DNA of 64,000 nucleotides from NCBI GenBank assembly GCA_963971425.1, contig OZ020516.1, forward strand, positions 930,001 to 994,000, given 5' to 3'. Below are positions 21,061 to 30,242 of this stretch, one piece after another. A program made the position numbers and the translations under genes. Source of the stretch: Bryoerythrophyllum caledonicum. Taxonomy: Eukaryota > Streptophyta > Bryopsida > Pottiales > Pottiaceae. The notes below the pieces were generated by a model, which was not told the DNA's origin, did not search any database, and saw nothing but the letters and a program-made list of their open reading frames with translations. Numbering within the stretch: position 1 is the stretch's first letter; each line of letters starts with the position of its first letter.

Positions 21061-22437
21061 CAGGTACTTCTCAGTGTCAAAGACAGCGCCATTCATCCGA
21101 GTTGACCCCTCTTCTTGCTGGTAACTTAGACGTCCAGAGTTAAGCCAAGTTTGACGGCAACTTACAATCTGATTACCCCAGGTTGGTTGCGCATGGTCGA
21201 GGTAGTTGGTATCATTGTAGAACTTTGAGATTCTCTGCAACTTTAGAGGATCTCTTCACCAGACCACATACGCATCCCATCGCTGCAGGTCCCTCTTTCG
21301 AGATACTCCGCAATTTTCATTGTCTTGCAGTCTCTTGGATGCCTCAATGCTATGTTGTCCGTTAATGAGCATGAACTTGCCATTTTTGATGGCATCCCAT
21401 GAAACGGGCACAGCCTGAATCGGCTCACCATGTTCATCGATTGGACAGATGCAGATCTTCTGACGTTGGTTGACGTCGCCAAGCTGCACGAGGAAATCCA
21501 TCGTGCTTAAGACAATGGCTTCCTCCATCCCCCTGATCACGAACTATGCCTTCGCGACAACACACTGCTGAATTCGCACTGAATACGATGACTCTAATGG
21601 AAAGCAACCTCTACATTCCTCCCAGAACAGTCGTTGTGATTCCGTGATCTTCTGAAAGTCCACCTACGGGCCATTTCTGGCTTTCTTTGGGGTCGTGGAC
21701 CTCGTCATTGTGGATGAAGAGCTACCGCCGGCTGTGGACTTCCGCTTCTTGTTTGAAGGTTCCCCGGGCGTCGTAGGTGCAGTTGAAGGCCGCCTGGGAG
21801 GAGCACGACTTGAGGTACAGGGTGCGGTTGAACTTGACGGATTTCCCTGGGCAGTTGATTTTCCTCGTGCTAGACGACGTGCACAGGCTTCGACTAGAAT
21901 TGGTCGAGCCTCAAATGTTGACAGAAGTTGGTGAATCCGTGCTAATCGTCTATTTACTTTTTCAGCATCCACGTTCGTCCAGGGCTCATACTTTTTAAAC
22001 GCCTCCCTTAGTGACCCCTGTCCGTTTCGCGCGACACTTTCAAGCAATTCGGAGAAGTCGAACTGACCGAGAGTGGGCCCAACTTTCACAACAATGGAGT
22101 GGCAATGTGGAAGATCCACTCCAGCTCCATCAAACGCCTGAATTCCAAGAACTATGAAGTCTTGTCGCTGTTGCTCAACAAACGTAACTCTCTCGTTTCT
22201 GTTGAGTGGGACATAAGGGATTTCATCGTTCACCTTGATGGTTATGTGAACAGACTTCCCAAACTTCGAGAACGACCAGCTCTTTACATTATTCTGGAAC
22301 ACCCATAGAGTCCCATAGTTCTCAACGACATTGTCAATGAACGGGGATGGTGCCAGAGGATTCTCAAATCTCTGGATGAATATCTCGGAACCAGAATAAT
22401 CGTAGGTATCCTCTTTTGGCTGAATTAAAGATGCCAT
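21061..22437 (-). pseudogene. Exon 1: N-terminal region and ParB/sulfiredoxin-fold domain
   Basis: ATG at 22437 starts MASLIQPKEDTYDYSG. An uncharacterised N-terminal domain of about 190 residues is followed by a basic Ser/Thr/Pro linker with an NLS-like NKKRK. The ParB/Srx-like domain contains VPVSWDAIKNGKFMLINGQH, continuing SIEASKRL, equivalent to the GxHR/GERR helix of that fold, and then the strand WDAYVVW. ParB/Srx-fold proteins bind nucleotide or act as nucleases or CTPases on DNA. No ParB-type helix-turn-helix is visible. Stops at 21664 (TAG), 21544 (TAG) and 21256 (TGA) lie in one continuous frame of 459 codons, each reachable from CAG or CGA by one C-to-T change. Confidence 0.65.
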
Positions 22438-22484
22438 TTGCAGATGTCACAATTTTGCACTGATTAGTGCAATACTTTTAAACG

Positions 22485-22976
22485 TATCCTCGAGTCGAGC
22501 ATAACTGGTTTCTTCTAATCTTCGCTATGATTGACCGCGGTTGAGTTTTTTATCCTCGAGGCGAGGATAGCCTTTCTTTTGGTTGCTGATGGATTTGAGA
22601 GTGTAACTAGCAAAAGCAACTACCAGATATCGGTATTTGTAGGATCAAAGTTGATGAGGTAGAATGATACCATGACTATGATTAACGGTATATGACTGTC
22701 AGCTCTACTGATTCGGAAGTTTTGAATTACGTAAAGTATACTTGACTTGCGGATAATTTGAGATGTTGGACTTGTTAGATGGTATTTTTAGGACTTTCAA
22801 GGCAGCAAAATTGAAAAACAAACGGTTTATCCTCGACTCGAGGATAAGCTATGACTCTTGTATGGTTGGATAACTCTGATCCTGACCTCTTTATTCAGTC
22901 TGTTACGGTTAAGTGATGTCAGACTATATAATTTTGCACACAATCGTTAAGGGAGTTTATCCTCGTCTCGAGGATA
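22485..22976. promoter_or_regulatory. Four palindrome copies upstream of the minus-strand gene
   Basis: TATCCTCG-NNN-CGAGGATA copies at 22485-22503 (one mismatch), 22551-22569, 22828-22846 and 22958-22976. They sit within 540 bp upstream of the start codon of the ParB/methylase/HAD gene. The position suggests operator-like sites or a leader intron, as in the plus-strand gene at 30.2 kb. A binding function is inferred only from symmetry and repetition. Confidence 0.6.
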
Positions 22977-24386
22977 AAATTGTGCCTGCAGTGTGGTTGT
23001 ATACTGAAAGACACACTTTAAAACCCCTGATTCTTTATTATGCACAATATTAGATGTTCAACATTGGCCACTGCAATTAGATTTATGATAGCTGGATTGC
23101 TCACCTGTGAATTACCAACAAGTTTGTGGGTATGATATGCAACTCAATGAGTTCTGAAGCGCCCTGGAAAGCAAGTCGAAGTGGAGAACATCAGTTTCAT
23201 GAGCAAAACTTAACACAACCAGAGGCACACACACAAATGTATAGACGTTGGACCACACAAGCGTAAAACATCACATACATACTCATACTTTCAATAAACA
23301 ATCTCAAAAGCAGAACTTAGTTGAAGTCGATTACTTACTTGATGTGTATATTGAATATCAATCGACAAGCTCCTCCACAGCACAACAGCAGTATATTAAA
23401 TCCGAGTTGCAAGTCCTGTCACTCGCCGAATCTAGGTACCTAGAAGCTTTGCAACACTAGAAGCACAATCTCCTTATTTGGTGAGACCTTCTGCAAAACC
23501 CTCGCAACACTCTACACGATCTGCAAACCCTGAAATCTTGTACAAAACTCCTTTCAAATCAAACCCTAAGCTTGTACTTACTAATCACCTTAATTCTTAC
23601 AATTACAGCCATAATCGGATCTCACAAAACCCTCGCAACACTCTATCACACAGTGCTCAACGCAACTACAATTGACAACGTATGTGTAGCACGCGCGCTC
23701 ACACACACGCACTCACAAAGCAACACTCACTCTCACGCACTCACAAACATTCACTCATTCTCACGCACTCACAAACAAACGCTTACCCTAATGCACACAC
23801 ACCAACACACGACACACAATGACACACACAAAAACCTAACACACCCTCATGCACCCTCACATGCAGACGGAACCCTCACGCACCCTCACACCAAAACTCA
23901 CCCTCACGCACCTTCACACCAAAACTCACCCTCACGCACCCTCACACCAAAACTCACCCTCACGCACCCTCACATAGAAACTCACCTCACGCACCCTCAC
24001 GCACATACAAGCACTCACAGCTCGAACGAGCAGGAGGAGTGAGAAAGGCGGCGGCAGTTTTAGGTCAAGGTATGTACCTCGTTCGCCCATGACCGTGCAA
24101 TAGATATCATCCGTCGATCAACGGTTGCGACGGATGGATGACGAATCACATTAAGTTCAGAAGTTTCATGGAAATGGTGCGTCGATTTGTTTAACACTTT
24201 GTAATTTTATTTTATATTTTCACCTTTTATCTTCATTTTCTTGCCTTTCCTTACCACTTTAGTTAACACCTACGGTACCGTATTAAGAGTTTGACACCAA
24301 TTCCCTTCAAACTTATTGGATTCTATTGCTATAAAAAATGAAGGAGACGAAAACTTTTATTTCTAGTTTTGACCGTAAATTCTCAA
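22977..24386. repeat. Noncoding region with CA/CTCACG-rich minisatellite (23690-24010)
   Basis: No gene is recognised. From about 23690 the sequence is built from ACACTCAC-like repeats that sharpen into four copies of a roughly 31-bp unit (CTCACCCTCACGCACC plus TCACACCAAAA) at 23870-23990. The phrase AAACCCTCGCAACACTCTA occurs twice (near 23500 and 23625). A plausible splice donor (TCAAGGTATGTAC) lies near 24065, but no attached frame is convincing. Confidence 0.6.
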
Positions 24387-25305
24387 TTAACCCCTAAAGG
24401 ACCACTACCACTTTCGCTCTAATACCAGTCTAAATCTGGCACTGCCAAAATGAGACATGAAAATCACATTTTAAAGTGAATTTCGGATTTTCAACCGTAA
24501 GATCTTAAAATAGACTTGTACATGAACAAGCCATTGAATTTTGGTTGCAATTCACTGCGCGGATTGATAGATTTAGTGTTTAAAGTCAAAACAATTGTTC
24601 ATTTTCTTTGAGTAGATAAGCAGAGTTTTACTTCATTTTGCATCAAATCTTTGCATTGTACAAGGTCTAAATCTCTTACCATTGTCTTAAGCATGATGTT
24701 ATTTCCCATTACACCATTTTTTAGAGGTAAGAAAGCGGTGTAGTATATTCAAAACAAGTGTGCAAGGAGTGGAGGTTCAAAAATTGCCATTTCACGATTT
24801 TTTTTTTGTGAACTACGTTTGTATTGAATGATAATCCAAACGGTCAAGAAGAAGGTTTTCACCACATATTGTTGTTGAAAAAATAAAAAGTGAAAAATAT
24901 GTAGATCTCTAGGTTTTATGTAGAAAATATGAATATTTTTTCCCCCCTTCCCCAACAATGTCTGAAAATGTTTGACTTGGAATAAAATGCCTTTTAACAC
25001 TAAAGACAAGATTTTTTTTAAACAATTCCAAAGAAGGGAATATTCTTTATTTGTGGGAAAAATCTCAATGTCAATAGAAACTTTTGTCAAAAAATTTGGA
25101 GGTGCCGGAGTCCCCACTTTTGGCTTTATGTGATACTAACTTTCAAACCACAAATCCAAAAAATAAAATCATAATATCTCCACGAAGCTCTTACCAGAGG
25201 CAATCTAGAATAAGAATTTATGACAAAAGGATTTTTTTTCGAATTTTAGGAAACTGCCAAAAATCAGAAATCCCTCCGAAGGAGATTTGGTCCTTTAGGG
25301 GTTAA
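24387..25305. mobile_element. piggyBac-like MITE, second full copy (inverted)
   Basis: A 919-bp unit bounded by TTAA at 24387-24390 and 25302-25305, with CCCCTAAAGGACCA and TGGTCCTTTAGGGG termini. It is the reverse complement of the 7632-8558 copy along its length. For example, the segment after the left end (CTACCACTTTCGCTCTAA) mirrors the end of the other copy. Noncoding. Confidence 0.85.
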
Positions 25306-25995
25306 GACTTTAAAAATAAACACTTACAAAAACTCATAAACTTTCACCGCACGGATTGAAAGATGATAGTGTTTCAAGTCAACCAAATGGTTCATTTTCT
25401 CCACTGTGTTTACTGCAGCTGCACAATTCGACTTCAGTTGGTGTCAAATTTTTGCATTACACAACGTCTAAATCCATTACCATCTTGTTAACCTCTAAAG
25501 GACCAAAGTCACCTTTTGGGGGATTTTTTTATTTTTGGGCAGGTTCCTAAAATTTGGAAAAAAATCAATTTTCTCTGAAATTTTTATTCTAGATTGCTTT
25601 TCATAAGAGCTTCGTGGTCATATTTTTAATTTATTTTTTGGATTTGTGGTTTGAAAGTTAGTACCACTTATAGTTTTTGAGGGAAATTGTCAAGGAACTT
25701 TAGGGATTAAGCATGATGTTAGTTCCTTATACACCGAATTTTAGATGTAGAAAGGAGGTGTAGCATATTCAAAACAATTCTGCAAGGACTAGAGGTTCAA
25801 ATTTGGCAAATCCACGCTTTAATCCTTCAAAACTTCAAATGTTAGAGATTGATAATCCAAATGGTCAAAATGAAGGGTTACACCACATATTGATATGAAG
25901 AAATTAAAAAGTGAAAACTATAAAGATCTCCAAGTTTGATGATGAAAAGAAGAAGTACTTTTTTATATCTCGCCCGACAATGAGTGACGATGTCT
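25306..25995. mobile_element. Older truncated piggyBac-like copy hosting a nested insertion
   Basis: 25306-25487 and 25711 to about 25995 together match the middle of the 24387-25305 element (same order: GCACGGATTGA, TTTGCATTACACAACGTC, GCATGATGTTA, CAAAACAATTCTGCAAGG). They have more mismatches and no intact termini. The copy is split by the unit at 25488-25710. Confidence 0.75.
25488..25710. mobile_element. Short piggyBac-like element nested at a TTAA site
   Basis: A 223-bp unit bounded by TTAA (25488-25491 and 25707-25710), with diverged termini (CCTCTAAAGGACCA; ACTTTAGGGA). The related full copy has the unoccupied site GTCTTAAGCATGATG at about 24684-24698. Here the same site is split with TTAA on both sides. 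The sequence therefore shows the empty and filled target directly. Confidence 0.85.
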
Positions 25996-27140
25996 AAAAA
26001 TGTTTCCCTTAGTTCTACGCTATTTCTCAATCAAGTCGCGATGTTTTTTTTGATACTGAGAAGGAAAATAATAGTACTTGCGAGTATTGAAATTCTCACA
26101 TTCACTAGAGTGTCCTACCAAAGGTTTCTCGAGCATGGGGACGGAATTTATAACACCCTCCTCCCATATTCCCCATTTTCTAAGAAGCTCATTGTAAGGA
26201 CTTAGGCTATTTATTAGCTAAATACAAGGACTGCTATCTCACATTTGTGGTGGTTGTCATAACCCCTAGAAATCTAAGCATTTTTGGGACCTCCAAATCT
26301 AGAAGTTGCCATTTTCTACCACCTTGTAGAATTTGAGGTAAGGTAAAATATGTTTGAATGTTGGATGTTTATCATATGTAAAATCATAACTTTCAAAGTT
26401 GATGCATATTATTTTATAGCTTAGAATATATAGTCTATCTTATATAAATGGAGACTTGATAATTGTTACCCCATACATTTTGCTCATATATTTCTCTAAG
26501 AAGTAGATAGAGTTGAATTTCACTTGCAAAATTGCAAAACCTCATTGTGTTATTTCAACATTCATCTAAATTGATTTATAGAAGAATGTGTAAAATGATT
26601 GAAAGTAATAAATTTGTGAATAATCTCAAGTTGTCTAATAAAAATTGTGTATTGTATAAAATTTTCACACTAAGAATGTCAAAAGCATGGAGGCGAACGT
26701 CCTTCCATTTACTGCATTTCCTAATATGTTGCTGCAATTATGTTTCTTTCAGAGCTATTCATGGCTCAATGTCTCAATATATTATTCGATTTTCACCTAA
26801 TCATGGTACGAAATGTGATTTTAGAAAGTATAATCCTTGTACAAAAAAGTTTCAATGAAGGTTAAAAAACTCAAACCAGTTTCTAAAATTTTGCATGTAC
26901 ATAGTCAACTTAGTCTTCTACATAGAAAAAAATATGAGAAAAAATTTAGGGGCAGCAATGATCAAGTCCTCCTTCGCACCATCTAGACATTGCCTCTTGG
27001 GCAAAGGGAAAAAGAAGTTTTGATTCAACTTTGAACGTTATGATTTTACAAATGAAAAACATCCAACAATTGAAATTTGAATTAGTTCTTCTAAACCGGG
27101 TTGCATATTGAATTCTATACTATGCCCCATCCGCACTAAT
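25996..27140. other. Noncoding AT-rich stretch
   Basis: No recognisable gene. A 108-codon open frame at 26532-26858 has no domain or codon structure I recognise and is probably chance. Confidence 0.55.
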
Positions 27141-27159
27141 TGAGACCCCAACAACAATA

Positions 27160-27430
27160 ATTACGGTCCCTAGCAACAGCTAAAGGGGCCCAACAACAGT
27201 GGCTGGGGCCTCCAACAATAGCTCCTGGGCCCCCAACAATAGCCGCCGGGGTCCCCAGGAGCTATTGTTGAGGATCCCAACGACTGTTGCTGGGGCTCCA
27301 GCCGCTATTGCTGGGGCCCCAGCAACAGTCGTTGGGATCCTCAGCAATAGCTGTTGGGGCCCCAATAACAGTCGCTGGGGCCCCCAACAATAGTTGTTGG
27401 GGTCTCAACAACAGCTGCTGGGGCTCCTAC
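27160..27430. repeat. Degenerate GC-rich tandem repeat of GGGGCCCC/CAACAG units
   Basis: Roughly a dozen units of 21-24 bp combine CAACAATAG or CAACAGTCG with GGGGCCCC. Units occur in both orientations (GCTGTTGGGGCCCC as well as GGGGCCCCAGCAACAG), so the block can fold on itself. Frames on both strands are open because the unit length is near a multiple of three. I do not call a gene. Confidence 0.8.
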
Positions 27431-28151
27431 AACAATGTCTTCGTCTTTTTGTCTTTGTCTTTTTGTCTTTGTGTTTTTGTCTTTTACTTTCAACACGAAA
27501 TTGAACATACTTTTTTATTTTAATAATTTTAGAAAAAAAATTATATTTTTATAAATTCAAACTGATACTTACATTGTTACTAATACTTATTATTTGGCTC
27601 TTTTGAAGAGGATCTTACGGTTACTTTTTAAATATTTTTCATGTGTTACAACCCATTTTTTACACTTCGTCATGTACGATAACTTAATGAATATTCTATG
27701 ATGTGAATAACATCCAACATTATGGCAAATTCACATCCATTCTACACGATTTAGCAAGAATGATTCATTCACTACCAATTATTGCACCTTGTAGCATTAA
27801 GGAGATATTTTGGTAAATTACCAAATTTAGGATGAAATTGAGTGTAATATCATGGATATCTAAGTAGTTTATAATGTCTCTCAAATGTAGTCATATAAAT
27901 CACACTTCAAATATATTTTGAATGTCAATCTCCAAATCCAAAAAGCATTTTTTCTTCGATGAAGTAATCAAAATTTTCTCTAAATTTAACTTAACATTTA
28001 GTCAACTCATCGATTCATTAATTCCTTACATTGGATAAATATTGTAACAAAAACACATATTTAAGACATTGCTATTTCATTATGAAACGTGGTTATAAGC
28101 AGAATAGCAAACTTTGATTCAATACTAAGGATTAATGTAATCAATTGTAAA
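27431..28151. other. Noncoding stretch
   Basis: Starts with a CTTTTTGTCTTTGT tract and continues as AT-rich DNA. Nothing recognisable. Confidence 0.6.
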
Positions 28152-28260
28152 GAAGAAGAAGAAGAACGTCGGTCTCCAAAGGAGGCCGACGTGCATAAAG
28201 TGTCTGTTCGTTCCACTACTAAGACCATGCCCATCGGATTGGGAATTAGTGATCCACTAT
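28152..28260 (-). mobile_element. LINE 3' end fragment with hairpin and short (GAA)5 tail
   Basis: Homologous to the 3' end of the LINE at 57.8-60.8 kb: the segment AAAGTGTCTGTTCGTTCCA and ACTAAGACCATGCCCA are shared. The terminal hairpin at 28167-28191 (CGTCGGTCTCC, AAA, GGAGGCCGACG) precedes a tail of five GAA units when read toward lower coordinates. It is a severely 5'-truncated copy, as is usual for LINE integration by target-primed reverse transcription. Confidence 0.75.
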
Positions 28261-30049
28261 ACATATTAAATATCATGGAAAAATGGGGCATAGGGAGTGA
28301 ATGATAGACTCTTATGAATATTGTTTGTCTACATTTCTAGAGCTTGAGCAGCTACATGTATAGTTTTTATGAATGTTGCATGTGTTAGATGCTTTGCAAA
28401 TTTGAAATCTTTATACTCCTAGAATACATGCATCTTTGGTTGCACACTTTTCTAAAGTATTTAAGAGAACAATATGCTTTGATTTCTCCCAAAAACTCAT
28501 GGTTCTTGACTACGAAAACTTTTTAGAGTCTTGGAATCTGTTTTTTCAACGCAGATTCATGTTTTTGTAGTGTTTGCAATGTGTAGATTTGTTTTAGCAT
28601 TCATTATCTTGTCTTTCTTTTTGTTATATTTCTTCAACTGCTATGGACTTGCACTATTACGTTCAAGTGGTAAGAAGATATACATAAACAATAATAGTTA
28701 CTTTTTTTATGACCCAATAAAGAAATGATGAATACCTATGTGGTACAAAACTTCACTATGATTAACAAACTTTATTTTAAAAAACACAATGCTATGTTAT
28801 CTTTTCTAGTAGGTAAATAAATAGTCCTCCAATAATACCGCAGTACTACAGGTGTATACAAATTTGAAGGAGGAGTGCCCCCCCTCTAGAATATTATTTT
28901 TTTGGTCTTGTACATAGAAAGACACAAGTGAAAATGTATTTGTAGTTCTTTCAAAAAAATTACCCGTTTTGTAATTTCCATTTCCATTGACAATTTGGTT
29001 GATGATTGTCACTTTCCAAGAGTGGCTTTTGATTTAGACTTTTATTTTATTTTATTATGTTAGTATAAATTTTTTAGATAAAGTTAAATAATTTCAATTT
29101 TAGTTGAATATTTTTTAAAATGTGTGCTCAAACTAGCCATTAAGTAAATTTTGATTTGATATCTTTTTAAATATTTGACTTTTTGGTTTGTAAAAAATTA
29201 TTGCTATTTATATATTTCCCTTGACTTATTTCAATTTAACAAAATTTAGAAGTCTTCCTTCTTTTGGCAAATTCTATTGGAAATATATGTGTGAGACACA
29301 AGAAGTTATTCCCTTCATTAAAGTTGTTTGCATATTCAAGAGTAATTGAAATTGTGAAAATTGTAATGAATTTAAGTAGTTTCTATCTTGAATGAAAATT
29401 AGATTTTGTTCAATGTTTAATTCACAGAGAATATTAAAACAAATAAATAAGATAAAATCTTCTGAAATTCTAATTATTTTTTATTCAAATTATTTTAATT
29501 TACATAAAGTCAATTTTAGAGTTAATTCAGTATATTTTTTCCCCTAATTTTCCAATTTAAGATACATTTTTTTATCGATATTTAAATAATCGTTTTTGTT
29601 TATTTTTAATTATTTTTAATCATGAGAATTGATATATTTGCTTTGTATTTTTTTGAATTTTTATTTAAATAAGAATATTAAAACGAATTAAAAAGTTATA
29701 ATGTTTTAATGTTATAATGTTACAATTTTAAATTATTTACATTATTTTAAATTACATGAAGACAATTTTAGAATTCATTTAGTTTCTTTTATACTCTAAT
29801 TTAGTAATTTTAAAAGTATTTTCTATCGTTATTTTAATAATCGTTATTTTTTTCCAATTTCAAAAAAATTAATTAATCATGAGAAGTTTTTCTTTGCTTT
29901 GTATTTTTGTTTTTTTTGGGAACACAAATGATAAAGATCGGTAGCTAACTTTATTTTGTTTTATTTGGGTTGGTAGCTTTCTAAATTAGTGTGACCCTAA
30001 TACCAAGAAATGCTCTTCGTCAGCTGATATGTAGTGACACTAAAAAAGT
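28261..30049. repeat. Very AT-rich noncoding region with a direct duplication
   Basis: No gene is recognised. About 29415-29650 and 29665-29905 are diverged direct copies. Shared landmarks include GAATATTAAAAC, CAATTTTAGA, TAATCGTT and AATCATGAGAA followed by CTTTGCTTTGTATTTTT. Confidence 0.6.
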
Positions 30050-30242
30050 ATAATTTTTTTCCCTCCAAAAAATGTTGCCGTTGAAAATTTCCTTTCCCGC
30101 CCACCTCCGGTTTTCATGCACAGCTCTGCTCATGACTTTCATACTTTCAGTTCAAGAGTGTCATTTCGTACTCTCTCCTCTCTAAACATATCAACATCAC
30201 CTCGGCTCCCTTGTTCGTGCATCAAGCTTCTGCTTCTTCGGA
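30050..30242 (+). promoter_or_regulatory. Putative promoter and leader exon of the DUF7869-type gene
   Basis: A pyrimidine-rich, relatively GC-rich stretch (CTCTCTCCTCTCTAAAC, then CTTCTGCTTCTTCGGA) ends in a consensus donor GA/GTAAGATA at 30243. It is typical of a plant 5' leader exon. The matching acceptor TGTTGTAG lies immediately before the ATG at 32111. No clear TATA box is seen. Confidence 0.55.

Larger units (their letters stand above)
10487..22437 (-). pseudogene. Large multi-exon gene: ParB/Srx - DNA-methylase fold - linker - HAD phosphatase
   Basis: Exons read from 22437 downwards join in frame by visible GT-AG introns: 22437-21061, 20915-19593, 19329-12949 (interrupted by a CACTA element), 12708-12568 and from 12513. 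The conceptual protein is about 1,760 residues before the uncertain last exon. Domains in order: ParB/sulfiredoxin fold around residues 330-420 (NGQHS motif at 359-363); a degenerate N6/N4 DNA-methylase-like region at about 680-920; a Ser/Pro-rich disordered linker with a Glu/Lys-rich coiled coil; and an FCP1-like HAD domain from about 1,520. Eight in-frame stops (five TAG, three TGA) interrupt it without any frameshift that I can find. It is therefore probably a recently decayed gene, unless the stops are recoded. Five of the six palindromes within its limits sit in introns or the linker. I know no named family with this whole architecture. Confidence 0.7.

Noticed and set aside
11875-21666. 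The in-frame stops as unrecognised short introns
   Set aside because: The frame is uninterrupted and phase-continuous on both sides of every stop, and there is no GT...AG pair close around them. For the HAD exon, family similarity continues directly across the TAG.
11723-22437. A nuclear code with TAG as glutamine (as in some ulvophyte algae)
   Set aside because: The Tc1 transposase and the DUF7869-type gene both end in TAG, and other frames also end in TAG. TGA and TAA stops also interrupt decayed frames, and CAG is used normally. Decay by C-to-T change explains the data better.
19593-22437. Bacterial contamination, because of ParB and methylase features
   Set aside because: The domains are split by GT-AG introns and fused to a eukaryotic FCP1-like domain, and the gene is interrupted by a plant CACTA element.
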